Shown: piece after piece, positions 1 through 10,608 of the stretch
Layout: the number at the start of each line of letters is the position of its first letter
Numbering within the stretch: the first letter of the stretch is position 1
DNA from: Tremella fuciformis
Taxonomy: Eukaryota > Basidiomycota > Tremellomycetes > Tremellales > Tremellaceae
DNA length: 64,000 nucleotides
Direction: 5' to 3'
Assembly (NCBI GenBank): GCA_032768795.1
Contig: CP136491.1
Span: forward strand, 1,054,001-1,118,000
The notes under the pieces: generated by a model
Databases searched by the model: none
What the model saw: the letters and a program-made list of their open reading frames with translations, nothing else
Told to the model about the DNA's origin: nothing
Program-made: the position numbers and the translations under genes

Positions 1-505
1 CTATCGGAGCAAAGTCAGACGCCGAAACCGGAACTCTGCGCCATTGTTCGGCGGCTTCAGCTCCGCCGGCAGGGAGACGAAGAGGTTATGTCACTCTGGC
101 ATTACCACTATGAAGGGTGGCCAGACTTCGGTGTTCCAGCTGGAAACGATATACACGCCTTGCGGCGGTTGATTCAATCGGTGGAGGCGAAGAGGACCGA
201 GCTTGGCGGGCAGGGGTGCGAAGTCTGGGTGCACTGGTGAGACGCTTGCCTGTTAACCCAGACAATGGGCTGACTTCAGCTCGGCCGGCGTGGGTCGGAC
301 TGGCACTTTCATTGCTCTATCTACGCTTTTGGAGACAGTCGCGCGCGGTGGTCCGGAGAAAGGAATCTCCAGTCCACTGGGGCCATTGCCGAAGGAAGTT
401 CAGGCCGACCGAATAGCCCAGACCGTGGACCATTTAAGAGAATGGCGGAACATGCTAGTGCAGCAGCGTCCTCAATTAGATTTGATTTACGCAATGGCGG
501 GATGA
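1..505 (+). CDS. Protein tyrosine phosphatase, 3' part (PTP-A)
   Basis: The reading frame is open from base 1 and continues upstream of the window, so only the C-terminal 153 residues are visible. Exons are 1-236 and 280-505; the 43-nt intron (GTGAG...CTGACTTCAG) splits the catalytic Cys codon. Visible PTP marks are the WPD loop WPDFGVP (about visible residues 40-46, Asp as general acid) and the complete P-loop signature HCSAGVGRTG (Cys about residue 79, Arg six later). All catalytic residues in the visible part are present, so a working phosphotyrosine phosphatase is likely if the missing N-terminus is intact. Two relatives lie downstream (12081-12426 and 13450-14842), suggesting a broken-up tandem family. 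The substrate is unknown. Confidence 0.88.
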
Positions 506-689
506 AGGTGCGACGATTTGCACTCGTTGAGAGATTGTCTTGGAAAACAGACCCTCCCACTACTGGCGTCGAAATAACAGCTACGACCATGCGATTTTGT
601 CTAGTATCAAACCACCAGCCTATCACTAAGCAAGGGATGGAACTGGGCGATCAGGAATGGTCAGGTACTGGCCCAATAGGTCCGCCGCC

Positions 690-905
690 TCCTGGTCTTC
701 TCCCAATTGTTGCGCTCTGCAGACACATAGTTCACCCGCTCTGTCCTCTTGCCTGGCTTGCCAGCAAGACCAAGTCACTTGCCAAGTCCCCTTTGCCACT
801 TCCTCCTCACCTCATCGTACTTGCCAAAAATCTCCTCGCCAAGCTCTTTGTCTTTCCGCTTGCTCAGCTCACACAAGCTGAACAAGCTCAGCAAACCCCT
901 TGTTG
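690..905 (-). repeat. Degraded fragment of a Gyp2-family LTR
   Basis: This stretch follows the Gyp2 LTR from the TCTTCTCCCAATTGTTG block through the CTCGCCGAG-rich part, but many TCG have become TTG and CGA have become CAA (CTTGCCAAG where intact copies have CTCGCCGAG). It is an old, mutated remnant without clear edges. The flanks 506-689 and 906-1156 hold the PTP-A 3' region and sequence in which I recognise nothing. Confidence 0.6.
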
Positions 906-1156
906 ACCGCCCGTCCTATGTGCCCTACGTGTTACACAACATTGAGAGCTATGCATTTGTCCATCCCTGCAGCTCTACGTATATGAGCCATCGCTCTGGC
1001 AGCCTGTACACGACTGCTCACACATGCTCTTATTGTCCTACTCTGCCTCCTACCCAAAGAGGCCATTCTCACACTGTAAGGTGTCCTTGGAGCCTATTGT
1101 TCAACACCAAGGGCCCGGACATAGAGGGCAGATGCTTTTACAAGATGTACTGTTCA

Positions 1157-1591
1157 TGTCACGACGGCCACGCCCTCGACGACCTACGCACGTGACCGAC
1201 ACCTCTCACGTGGCCGACACGTGACCTACCTCGGGCTGGAGAACCTCGACGAGGGAGTAGACGTTGGATGAACGCGCGACGACGGGAAGCAGGCGCAGAG
1301 TCATATAGGATGCCCCGGGCGCCCGTCGTAGTTCTTCAGCACTCTCTGATTGAGTCTCATGGATCACCATTGACGATCTCACTCTCTCCGTGGCACGCAG
1401 CGTGGCTGAGTCGCACTCACGCTGTATCCTCGACGACCTTGTTACCTCGACGACCTTGTAACCTCGACGAGGATCCAACCTCGACGAGGATCCTACCTCG
1501 ACATCCTCGTTTCTACCCCTTTATCCTTTATTCTTGACTCTGATATTGTGCGAGAGGGCCTCTGCCAACGGGAGAGCGCAGCATCGTGACA
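1157..1591. repeat. Solo LTR, family Z (435 bp)
   Basis: The sequence runs TGTCACGAC...ATCGTGACA and is flanked by a perfect 5-bp direct repeat GTTCA (1152-1156 and 1592-1596). Two further copies lie at 12646-13062 and 55900-57100. It has no coding capacity. The interior carries several CCTCGACGAGG or CCTCGACGACC motifs near 1430-1500. No internal region of this family is present in the window. Confidence 0.82.
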
Positions 1592-1963
1592 GTTCATGAC
1601 AAATTCAGTCAATCACATTTGCAAGCAGGCAGACATGGATTCATGGGGACTGTGACAGGTGATGACAAGAGACAGTCTCTAATGAGAAGAGCTGTAGGCA
1701 TTAACCAGGTCATTCTAAATGCACTACACCGTTTGTTGCTAGCTATCTTCCATTGTCACGATACCTCTCTGTTTCTGTCCAAGGACCCGTCACTGGGTGA
1801 CCGAGACTCTTCGACTTTGGCGAGGATGGGCGAGACTAGGGGAGAAGGGCGAGGGCAAGGGCTCGGAGGACTCGTAGAGTCTCAACGAGTGTCGACGAGG
1901 GTAGCCGAGGTTGGCTAGACAAGGCAAGACAAGGCAAGGTGAGCCGACAAGTGCTAGACCTTA
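1592..1963. other. Unassigned intergenic sequence
   Basis: I see no gene or repeat family represented elsewhere in the window. Short reading frames here have no recognisable motif. The last 60 bases contain loose AAGGCAAGAC-like repeats. Confidence 0.5.
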
Positions 1964-2720
1964 TGTAAAGGTTCAGGTCAGCTGTGTAGAGAAACAGCTT
2001 ACCTTCTTCCTAACATATAATAAAGCCAGCCTCTGTCTGTAAGACTGATAGCTGTGTTGGGTTCCTTTGCGATAGTCAATGTCACACAGAGCAACACTAG
2101 TAAGTAAGTCAGTTAGGAAAAGTAGAGGGCAGAGCCAAGACTCTGAGAGAGAGAGGAGTAGAGAGGAGTGGGGAGTCGGGAGTGAGAGGAATAGAAGAAG
2201 AGGAGGTGATGATGGGTTCTCTCTCTCAGGCCTGGTTTATATACATGAAAGTCAGGCTGAGGAATCTACGGAGTACGTACGGTGTACGTACAATATTGTT
2301 GCGCGGCTGAGAAGTACGGAAGGAGAATCTACTACAAGAGGAAACTATTGAACGGGAGACACGGGGAGGAAACTGGTGTGGCTTAAGGGTCTGCTACGGA
2401 TTGTCCAGACATCAGCCGTATTAGTGTGAGTGGAGCACGATTGTCAAATGGTGCAGGATCAGGCATGAGAGCTGAGGATCCTAGGTCGGATGGTGTGTCA
2501 GGTAAGGTCGTATTGTATTGTAGGTGGGTCCGAGGTGAGCCAGGCTGTGCTTTGGGCATCAGGCCTGAGGATGGTGGATCGGATACGGCGTCGGGTGTAC
2601 TCGTGGGGATGTCGGTTGATGTCGGATTGAATGTCGGCTGAGGGGCAAAGGCAGAGGCCGTAGGTCTTTCTCCCAGTCATGTAGGGGACAGGCAGAGCGT
2701 CAGAGGGGCGGTCCACTACA
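1964..2720. repeat. Solo LTR, family Y (757 bp)
   Basis: The sequence begins TGTAAAGG and ends CCACTACA, with a perfect 5-bp duplication CCTTA at 1959-1963 and 2721-2725. A copy of identical length lies at 54254-55010 and differs at scattered bases. A TATA-like ACATATAATAAAG lies near the left end. No coding sequence is present. Confidence 0.85.
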
Positions 2721-2871
2721 CCTTAGCAGCTGTCAGCGGGACGGAGCGAGAGAGAGTAAGTGAGGGAGTAGTCCCATGCAACTCAATTGCGAGAGTACTG
2801 GAGTTCTACGAGGGCTCTGCGAGCCTTATGTATCCTACTGCCCGTCCGTCGATTCAGCGACTCTGTCTCTG

Positions 2872-3643
2872 TGTCAGGAAACCGACACGGCATCCTGACC
2901 ACGAGACTACCACGAGGCAATTTCCGACGGAAACATCCAGAGGATCCTACGAACCGAAGAACGTGAGTACGGTAGAACCGTCACTATTAGTCACGAATAA
3001 CTACGACTTGCTCTTGAAAGCGCTGGAACAACCTGGAGAACGATAGAAGGATACGTCTCAGTCTTCCATCGGCCGAGTTGAGATAGGAACGCACGCAAAG
3101 ACAAGAGTCAGGTCCACGATAACGGAGGATAGAGTTATCTCACAGTCAGGGCCACGGGACGGAGACCGAGGACGATAAGGACGACAACGGGCACGCAAGG
3201 AGATTAGATGCAAGCCAGCGCGGAGAGAAGACGATAGAAGAGAAGAGAGACGATGAGAGGATACTAGAGAATATTGGGAACGAGTAGAAGCGACTAGGAG
3301 AACGATGGAACGATCCATGAAGGACGATGCTAGAAGGATCAGAGGGAGAGCGGGCGAGAGTCAGCAGATACTTAAGAAGGAAGATCGCAGAGGAAGTTCC
3401 TCAGCGATCTAGTTAACTAGTCCTCTAGATAGAACGTCTACTTAGAGAATCGACCGTACCAGTGACGAGAGATAGATAAGTGAAGTGAGTCTTGATCGCT
3501 CCTCACCCAGCTTGGTTCCATTCTACTCTTGTTCGTTACTATCTGTTACGAATAGTCGTTGATAGTTAGCAGCTTGAACCGATAGGTTGATTTAGGTGAG
3601 CTTTAGTTGGATCTAAAACAGGTCACCGGGTACAGGTCTGACA
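2872..3643. repeat. Solo LTR, family X (about 772 bp)
   Basis: The sequence begins TGTCAGGAA and ends GTCTGACA. A second copy, 771 bp, lies at 55946-56716 with a clear target duplication. Here the flanks (CTCTG and GTTCC) do not match, so this copy arose by recombination or its neighbourhood was rearranged. The 146 bp before it (2726-2871) hold nothing I recognise. Confidence 0.78.
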
Positions 3644-3701
3644 GTTCCACACCTGAAGAGCGGTGTGGCGAGAATGTACGCGAAGATACAACAAGGTTAC
3701 C

Positions 3702-4366
3702 TGTTACGATCCGGTCACCGTTGCCACCCATACAGGCCCCCGACCGTCCGCCACCCGGATCGCAACACCCCAAGCTGGAATACCGGAAGGGTTCACTCTC
3801 CAAGCTGGAACACTGGAAGGGTCTACCGCCAGGTGACGCCAGGTGGAATCAGGGAATGCCAGGTGACGCCAGGTGAAGTCAGGTGACGCCAGGTGACCCC
3901 GAGTGGAACTAGGAACCCAGGCCGGCCCGTACTGGCGCCAAGGTGGCACCAGCCCGGAGTCAGGTGGAGTGAGTGGCAACTCCAGGTGAAGGAGTTGCGC
4001 ACACGGATTTGCCACCCAGCCCGTAGACATATATAAAGAGCCTACTTCTTGATCCTTCTCCCCAAGGATCAATCTATCGCAAGTTACACCTAGTCTTAGA
4101 GCCTTGCACCGAGCCTCTCTTCGCTCGCTTCGTCTTTACCTTCGCTCGCCACGACGCCTATCTCCGTGGGATCCTTCGAGCACTTCGACCATCGACATCC
4201 ACACCGTGGCCTTCGTGGATTGTCGACCCTACTACGCCGTCCGACCAAGCCACAGGTTCAGTGGTTGTACCCCCTTCGCCTTCGGTGCAACCCGAGCTTG
4301 CCACATTACGACTACCGCCGTCTACTCGTCGCCGGACTTCAAGGCCGCCGGGTTCGAGTCGTAACA
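3702..4366 (+). repeat. Gyp1 5' LTR
   Basis: This 665-bp LTR begins TGTTACGA and ends TCGTAACA (8-bp terminal inverted repeat). It contains repeated CAGGTGACGCCAGGTG-type motifs near 3832-3895, a TATA box, and the predicted RNA start. Reading frames inside it (for example 3704-4072 on the minus strand) are chance frames. Confidence 0.93.
4029..4077 (+). promoter_or_regulatory. Gyp1 TATA box and predicted RNA 5' end
   Basis: ATATATAAA at 4029-4037 is a good TATA box. About 35 nt downstream, AAGGATCAATCTAT (4064-4077) is the exact reverse complement of the sequence after the LTR, which marks it as the likely 5' end of the element RNA. A perfect 8-bp hairpin (TGATCCTT...AAGGATCA) spans about 4050-4071. 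Confidence 0.72.
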
Positions 4367-4368
4367 GT

Positions 4369-4382
4369 ATAGATTGATCCTT
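4369..4382 (+). other. Gyp1 self-priming primer binding site
   Basis: ATAGATTGATCCTT begins 2 nt after the LTR (separated by GT) and is perfectly complementary to 4064-4077 in the LTR. It does not begin TGG as a tRNA-primed site would. This is the arrangement of Tf1-type elements, in which the RNA 5' end folds back to prime reverse transcription. Confidence 0.75.
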
Positions 4383-4447
4383 CACAGCTTGTGCTTGGTC
4401 AATCATCGACTATACTTCCTTCGCCAAAAGTCGACACTCCCTTCGAC

Positions 4448-5512
4448 ATGTCTCGCTCAAACGGAACCAACCAGGAGCGCATCGCCATCCTTGAGGAGCA
4501 GCTTCAAAGCCTCCTTACTCAGACCGCCACACTTCAAACCGAAAACAACGATCTTCGACAATCGGTCACCCACCTGTCCGCCAATCCTCCGACATCTCGA
4601 CAGGTCACACCCGACAGTACGACCTCCGCTACGACAACTCGAACAAGCGAACCAAAAGTCGCACAACCGGAATTCTACCATGGACAGCGAAATAAACTAT
4701 CGACCTTCATCACTCAGGTCATGATGGTGATCACGCTTCAACCAAACCGATTCGCCACCGAAGAAGCAAAGGTCCTCTACGCCGGATCTTTCCTTCGCGA
4801 CACCGCCTTTCTATGGTTTCAACCATCGGTCACCGCCAATCCAAAACCGGAATACATGTTCGACTTCGCCAAGTTCTGCACAGAGCTTCGCAAAACCTTT
4901 GGCGACCCCGATGAAGTTGCAACTGCGGAACGACACCTTTACGCTCTCCGACAACGTGGTTCAGCCTCCGCCTACCTTGCCGACTTCATGCGACACGCCG
5001 TTCTAGTCAAATGGAACGATGAAGCAAAGGCTGCCCAATTCTACCGAGGACTCAAGGAGAACGTCAAGGACGAGCTCTCTCGAATTGGCAAACCTGCGAC
5101 ATTCCAGGACTTACAGGATGCTGCCATCCGCATCGACACTCGACTATTCGAACGACAGGTTGAGAAAGGGGACCGCTCTCCGACAACCATGTCCTCTGGC
5201 ACACGCACCTTCACCCAAACCTACAATCGACCAGGGTTCAGGTCCAATTCGACAACACACACGGAATCAACCTTTACTCGTCCGACCGAATCGACTTTCA
5301 CTCGACCAACCGAATCTCTTCGAGCTGGATTCATCTCCGCCAAGGATCGACTCACCAAACATGGGAAGATCACCCCATCCGAATACCAACGACGCAAGGA
5401 CAACAATCTCTGTCTCTACTGCGCAGAGAAAGGACACTCCGTAAAGGAATGCCCTGTTGCACCGCCCTCTCGACCACAGCGTACCCGCTCTCTCCCTTCG
5501 GGAAAAGAGTGA
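4448..5512 (+). CDS. Gyp1 gag
   Basis: This 354-aa Gag starts at the ATG at 4448, the first ATG in frame after the LTR with a coding-like start. An N-terminal coiled-coil-like stretch (EERIAILEEQLQSLL type) precedes the retrotransposon Gag domain. A CCHC zinc knuckle of the form CLYCAEKGHSVKEC sits near residues 320-335. It forms the virus-like particle and binds element RNA. The frame ends in TGA at 5510-5512 and overlaps the pol frame, which is -1 relative to it. Confidence 0.93.
   Translation: MSRSNGTNQERIAILEEQLQSLLTQTATLQTENNDLRQSVTHLSANPPTSRQVTPDSTTSATTTRTSEPKVAQPEFYHGQRNKLSTFITQVMMVITLQPNRFATEEAKVLYAGSFLRDTAFLWFQPSVTANPKPEYMFDFAKFCTELRKTFGDPDEVATAERHLYALRQRGSASAYLADFMRHAVLVKWNDEAKAAQFYRGLKENVKDELSRIGKPATFQDLQDAAIRIDTRLFERQVEKGDRSPTTMSSGTRTFTQTYNRPGFRSNSTTHTESTFTRPTESTFTRPTESLRAGFISAKDRLTKHGKITPSEYQRRKDNNLCLYCAEKGHSVKECPVAPPSRPQRTRSLPSGKE
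5500..5506 (+). promoter_or_regulatory. Gyp1 -1 ribosomal frameshift heptamer GGGAAAA
   Basis: In the gag frame the bases read G GGA AAA, then GAG TGA. This fits the X XXY YYZ slippery rule and lies one codon before the gag stop. A slip of -1 here enters the pol frame at 5506 without meeting a stop. I did not fold a downstream pseudoknot. Confidence 0.65.
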
Positions 5513-8500
5513 TTCTCCAATCTACCTCAAAAGGGAACCTGGGGTTGGAGAAGGAGCGCCAGCAGGTCCCTCAATACCTTGCAATTGGAATGGAAGAGAA
5601 CGACAACATTCGAATAATTCAAGACCGACACATATTCCTCGAATTCGACACACCAACAACCCAAAAACGCGCCCGTGCGCTAATCGACTCTGGAGCCTCA
5701 AACAATTTCATCGACATAGAATTTGCCCAAAACGAAGGCCTACCGCTATACTCCCAGGATCCGGTCCCCCTATCACTCCTGGATGGATCTGGTGCGACAA
5801 CATCAATCACCTACCACACCGTCATTCAACTTCGGAACTGCGGAACCTTCGGAAACCTCTGGGTCCGTGCGCTTGTCACCCAACTTGGTGTATTCCCAGT
5901 CGTACTTGGCATGCCTTGGCTTGCTCAACACGACCCTTTCATCAGTTGGCCTCGACGCACGATTCACCCAAGCTCGACCATCCGACCAGCATCACAACCG
6001 CCTATCGACACTTCAACCACAATGCTGGCCCAAGCTAGCTCGACCACGGACACTTCAGCCAATACCGCACCACCTTCAGACCACGACATGGTCCCCGCCA
6101 AGTACCACGACTACCTCGACGTCTTCAGCAAGAAGAGCGCCGACCAGCTTCCACCACATCGACCCTTCGACCACACGATCCCCTTGGAAGAAGGCAAACA
6201 ACCGCCTTATGGGCCGATCTACCCTCTATCCGACAAGGAACTTGGTACTCTTCGAGAGTATCTTGACGACAACCTCAAGAAGGGCTTCATCACCCCTTCT
6301 GAGTCGCCAGCCGCAGCACCCATACTCTTCGTCAAGAAGAAAGACGGATCTCTGCGACTCTGCGTCGACTACCGAGGTTTGAACAAGATCACAATCAAGA
6401 ACCGATATCCTCTACCGCTCATCTCGGAACTCCTCGACCGACTCCGCTCCGCCAAGGTATTCACCAAAATCGATCTTCGAGGCGCATACAACCTCCTCCG
6501 CATAGCCAAAGGCGAAGAATGGAAAACCGCCTTCCGCACCCGCTATGGCCTCTTCGAATACCGAGTTATGCCGTTTGGCCTCACCAACGCCCCGGCATCC
6601 TTCCAGCACCTGATGAACCACAACTTCAGGGATATGCTCGACCACTTCGTCATTGTCTACCTCGACGACATCCTAGTCTTCAGCCCGAATGCTGAGACCC
6701 ATCGCCAGCACGTTCGACAAGTGCTACACCGACTCCGACAAGTTGGCCTCTTTGCCAAAGCCGAGAAATGCGAGTTCGACACCGACACAGTCGAATTCCT
6801 GGGCTTTATCATCTCTCCCAACGGAATTGCCATGGACAAGAAGAAGGTCCAGTCCATCCTCGACTGGCCCACACCTTGCAACCTACACGATGTCCGATCC
6901 TTCCTCGGTTTCGCCAACTTTTACCGACGGTTCATCCGAAACTACTCGACAATCGCCCATCCCCTTACGCAGCTCACGCGTAAGGAACTCCCCTTCTCTT
7001 GGGAGTCCGCACAGCAATCCGCCTTCGACACGCTCAAGCAAGCGTTTACTTCGGCCGACCTTCTTCGGCACTACGATCCGACTCTCCCCCTTATCTTGGA
7101 GACGGATGCGTCCGACTATGCCATCGCAGGCATTCTATCGCAGCAAGACGACAAGGGTATTCTCCACCCACTTGCTTTTCTCAGCCGGAAAATGAGTCCC
7201 GCTGAGCTCAACTACGAGATACACGACAAGGAGATGCTCGCTATCATCTCTTCGTTCAAGGAATGGCGACACTACCTCGAAGGAGCCGCAAATCCGATCA
7301 CGGTCTATACCGATCACAGGAGCTTGGAGTACTTTGTGACTTCAAAGCAACTGAATCGACGACAAGCCCGATGGTCCGAATTCTTGGCCGACTTCGACTT
7401 CGTCATTCGGTACCGCCCGGGACTTCAAGGGACAAAACCAGACGCCCTCACCCGCCGATCCGACTATCATCCTGGCCAGACAGGTTCCTCACTCGACAGG
7501 ACTGTCAATCCGCAGAACTTTCAGCAACTCCTGAAAGATGGCCAATACCTTGCTAGCGGTACTCTCGACATCACCACCAACCTTGTGGCCCTCATCCGCA
7601 ACGCCCTCTCTGCGGATCCTGAAGCAGCAAAGCTGCGAGACAACCTGTCCCCACCTCTACGACAGGACGATACTGGAGTCATTCGATATCACGACCGATA
7701 CTTCGTGCCAAATACGGACGACCTTCGACTCCTTATTACTCGACAAGTCCACGACCATCCCACTGCAGGACACCCAGGTCGCAGGAAGACTTACCTCCTT
7801 GCCAAGCGCCATTACTGGTGGCCTGGTATGAAGGACTTCATCCATCACTTTGTCGACACCTGTGATACCTGCCAACGAACCAAATCCCGCCGACACTTGC
7901 CATTTGGTCACCTCAAGTCACTACCGGTCCCACCTTACCCTTGGACTTCGATCTCTATGGACTTAATCGAACATCTACCAACCTCCAATGGATACAACTC
8001 GATTCTTGTCATTGTCGACCGACTCACAAAGATGGCAATCTTTGTTCCGACAACCACCAACCTCACCGCAGAGGAATTGGCTCGACTTTATGTGCACCAT
8101 GTGTTCTCAAAGCATGGTATCCCTACATCAATCATATCCGACCGAGGATCCGAGTTCACCTCCGAATTCTGGCGATCATTCACCAAACTGCTCAACATCG
8201 ACCTTCACTTGAGCACCGCCTTCCATCCAGAAACCGACGGACAAACCGAACGAGTCAACCAGGTGCTTGAACAGTACCTTCGCCTATACTCTGACTATCA
8301 ACAAACGAACTGGTCCGACCTTCTGCCACTTGCAGAATTTGCCTACAACTCCGCACCACATTCATCGACCACGGTATCGCCTTTCTTTGCAAACAAAGGT
8401 TATCACCCACGATCAACTTTCGAACCGATACCCGACACACCATCCACAGGTGAACGCCCACCTGCCGCACAGACTGCACAAGGACTTGCCCAGTTGCATA

Positions 8501-9015
8501 CTTTCCTCCGACAGGAAGTTGCAAAAGCCTTGGAAGCATCTGCCGCTCAATACAATAAGAGTCATCTCCCGACACCTGTCTACCACGTTGGAGACAAGGT
8601 CTGGCTCTCCGCCAAACACATACGGACATCTCGACCTACCAAGAAACTGGATGTTCGACACCTTGGCCCTTACCGCATCGCCAAGAAGATCTCAAGTCAT
8701 GCCTACCAACTTGAGCTCCCACCAAGCATGAAGATACACAACGTCTTCCATGTTCGACTCTTATCGCCTTATTCGCCAAATCGAATACCTCGTCGTTATC
8801 AGCCACCACCACCTCCTATCGAAATAGAAGGAGAAGAGGAATGGGAAATTGAAGCCATCCTCGACACAAAAATCGACAAACGGTACAAAGACTCTCGACG
8901 CTACCTCGTCAAGTACCTTGGATACGACGAAACCGAATGGATGTCTGAGTCCGACCTCGAACATGCCAAAGAACTCCTATCGGAATTCAATTCATCTCGA
9001 CCTATTCGACAATAA
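5506..9015 (+). CDS. Gyp1 pol (protease, RT, RNase H, integrase, chromodomain)
   Basis: Pol is expressed from the -1 frame; the open frame itself runs from 5449. In order: aspartic protease with IDSGAS (Asp codon near 5684); reverse transcriptase with MPFGLTNAPASFQ and YLDD (about 6658-6669); RNase H (TDASDYAIAG, DKEMLAI, TDHRSLEY); integrase zinc finger H-H-C-C (about 7751-7876) and D,D,E core (SMDLIEH, SDRGSEF, HPETDGQTERVNQ); a C-terminal chromodomain (WEIEAILD...YLVKYLGY...W) at about 8840-9000. No stop or frameshift interrupts it. Such chromodomains often steer integration to heterochromatin. Confidence 0.95.
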   Translation, partial: RVILQSTSKGNLGLEKERQQVPQYLAIGMEENDNIRIIQDRHIFLEFDTPTTQKRARALIDSGASNNFIDIEFAQNEGLPLYSQDPVPLSLLDGSGATTSITYHTVIQLRNCGTFGNLWVRALVTQLGVFPVVLGMPWLAQHDPFISWPRRTIHPSSTIRPASQPPIDTSTTMLAQASSTTDTSANTAPPSDHDMVPAKYHDYLDVFSKKSADQLPPHRPFDHTIPLEEGKQPPYGPIYPLSDKELGTLREYLDDNLKKGFITPSESPAAAPILFVKKKDGSLRLCVDYRGLNKITIKNRYPLPLISELLDRLRSAKVFTKIDLRGAYNLLRIAKGEEWKTAFRTRYGLFEYRVMPFGLTNAPASFQHLMNHNFRDMLDHFVIVYLDDILVFSPNAETHRQHVRQVLHRLRQVGLFAKAEKCEFDTDTVEFLGFIISPNGIAMDKKKVQSILDWPTPCNLHDVRSFLGFANFYRRFIRNYSTIAHPLTQLTRKELPFSWESAQQSAFDTLKQAFTSADLLRHYDPTLPLILETDASDYAIAGILSQQDDKGILHPLAFLSRKMSPAELNYEIHDKEMLAIISSFKEWRHYLEGAANPITVYTDHRSLEYFVTSKQLNRRQARWSEFLADFDFVIRYRPGLQGTKPDALTRRSDYHPGQTGSSLDRTVNPQNFQQLLKDGQYLASGTLDITTNLVALIRNALSADPEAAKLRDNLSPPLRQDDTGVIRYHDRYFVPNTDDLRLLITRQVHDHPTAGHPGRRKTYLLAKRHYWWPGMKDFIHHFVDTCDTCQRTKSRRHLPFGHLKSLPVPPYPWTSISMDLIEHLPTSNGYNSILVIVDRLTKMAIFVPTTTNLTAEELARLYVHHVFSKHGIPTSIISDRGSEFTSEFWRSFTKLLNIDLHLSTAFHPETDGQTERVNQVLEQYLRLYSDYQQTNWSDLLPLAEFAYNSAPHSSTTVSPFFANKGYHPRSTFEPIPDTPSTGERPPAAQTAQGLAQLHTFLRQEVAKALEASAAQYNKSHLPTPVYHVGDKVWLSAKHIRTSRPTKKLDVRHLGPYRIAKKISSHAYQLELPPSMKIHNVFHVRLLSPYSPNRIPRRYQPPPPPIEIEGEEEWEIEAILDTKIDKRYKDSRRYLVKYLGYDETEWMSESDLEHAKELLSEFNSSRPIRQ

Positions 9016-9540
9016 TCTTCGAGCAAAGGAGTAAACAACTACGAGATCACAACACGACAACAACGCATTTCGAAGATAGGAGAGAATTGTTCCAAGCGTC
9101 TGTAGAAGCTTGGCCCTCTCCGAAGATGCTGCCAACTCCCTCGCCAAACAAGCTCGATGATACTCGTCCAACTGCAACTGGAACTCCGCCAACTGCAACC
9201 GCAAGTTCGACACATCACCTCGAATACCGAATTGAGGTCCAATTGCTGTCAAAGCAAAGCTCAACACCTCTGGGACCTACACTGTATCAACACTCGAACT
9301 ACCAACTCGATCAACCCTCAATTCGACAATCTCATTCATTACTTCCGACAACGCACGCACCAAATCCGACAATGCACGCAACAATGCATCCGGCAACATA
9401 CATGCATCCCTTCGACATCGACAACTCCGATACTCCGACATACAAGCTTTCAACTCAACCCAGCACCCTCTTTCGAATATCCTCTGCACACATTGGCCTC
9501 CTACGCTCGCAGGAGCTCGCAACTACGAGAGGGGGGATAC

Positions 9541-10205
9541 TGTTACGATCCGGTCACCGTTGCCACCCATACAGGCCCCCGACCGTCCGCCACCCGGATC
9601 GCAACACCCCAAGCTGGAATACCGGAAGGGTTCACTCTCCAAGCTGGAACACTGGAAGGGTCTACCGCCAGGTGACGCCAGGTGGAATCAGGGAATGCCA
9701 GGTGACGCCAGGTGAAGTCAGGTGACGCCAGGTGACCCCGAGTGGAACTAGGAACCCAGGCCGGCCCGTACTGGCGCCAAGGTGGCACCAGCCCGGAGTC
9801 AGGTGGAGTGAGTGGCAACTCCAGGTGAAGGAGTTGCGCACACGGATTTGCCACCCAGCCCGTAGACATATATAAAGAGCCTACTTCTTGATCCTTCTCC
9901 CCAAGGATCAATCTATCGCAAGTTACACCTAGTCTTAGAGCCTTGCACCGAGCCTCTCTTCGCTCGCTTCGTCTTTACCTTCGCTCGCCACGACGCCTAT
10001 CTCCGTGGGATCCTTCGAGCACTTCGACCATCGACATCCACACCGTGGCCTTCGTGGATTGTCGACCCTACTACGCCGTCCGACCAAGCCACAGGTTCAG
10101 TGGTTGTACCCCCTTCGCCTTCGGTGCAACCCGAGCTTGCCACATTACGACTACCGCCGTCTACTCGTCGCCGGACTTCAAGGCCGCCGGGTTCGAGTCG
10201 TAACA
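9541..10205 (+). repeat. Gyp1 3' LTR
   Basis: This 665-bp copy appears base-for-base the same as the 5' LTR. It is preceded by the polypurine tract and followed by the target duplication TTACC. Confidence 0.93.
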
Positions 10206-10600
10206 TTACCCGGGGGCTTAGTCTCTGGCTCGCAAAGCCTAGAAGTCTGTGCCTTAGGACGAGAGTGTTGGGCAAAACCAACTGTGTGACTTAACTGTAG
10301 AAGAAAGTACAGTAGAGAGTTTCATTGCTAGAGAAGAAGGGGGTCAGAGGCAAAACCTCTGGGTTTATATCCCCTTCACATGACTACAGGAGGGACTAAA
10401 TAAAGAGTATCACTTATCAAGCGAGTGGAGGTACAAGAGCGTGTATCCAGTATATACTTGGTTTGGTACCTTCGTATATCTGAGGTGGCTTGAAGCCTAA
10501 CTCTGATGTACCTAGATCACGGGAACACGAGAACGCGAGGATACGAGAATACGAGAAAGTAGAATAAGTGAAGCGTGCGCTATCAAACCTAAGTGGTTGA
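10206..10600. repeat. Old LTR remnant related to the Gyp3 LTR
   Basis: Blocks such as TTAGTCTCTGGCTCG, CAACTGTGTGACT and GAAGAAAGTACAG occur in the same order as in the Gyp3 LTR (36751-37257) but with many differences and gaps. Gyp1 inserted inside it. A possible far end is GGTCATGACA near 10912-10921. Confidence 0.5.
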
Positions 10601-10608
10601 CCTGAATG

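Larger units (their letters stand above)
3702..10205 (+). mobile_element. Gyp1: complete Ty3/Gypsy chromovirus, 6504 bp
   Basis: This is a full-length LTR retrotransposon with 665-bp LTRs at 3702-4366 and 9541-10205 that look identical, and a perfect 5-bp target duplication TTACC (3697-3701 and 10206-10210). Gag and pol frames are unbroken and all catalytic motifs are present, so this is probably a recent and possibly active insertion. The 525 bp between the pol stop (9015) and the 3' LTR carry no ORF with motifs and end in the polypurine tract GAGAGGGGGGAT just before the LTR. The element sits in older LTR debris: the right flank resembles the Gyp3 LTR. Confidence 0.95.

Noticed and set aside
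3704..4072. 122-aa minus-strand frame, repeated at 9543-9911
   Set aside because: Present twice only because both are Gyp1 LTRs; low complexity and no protein family features.
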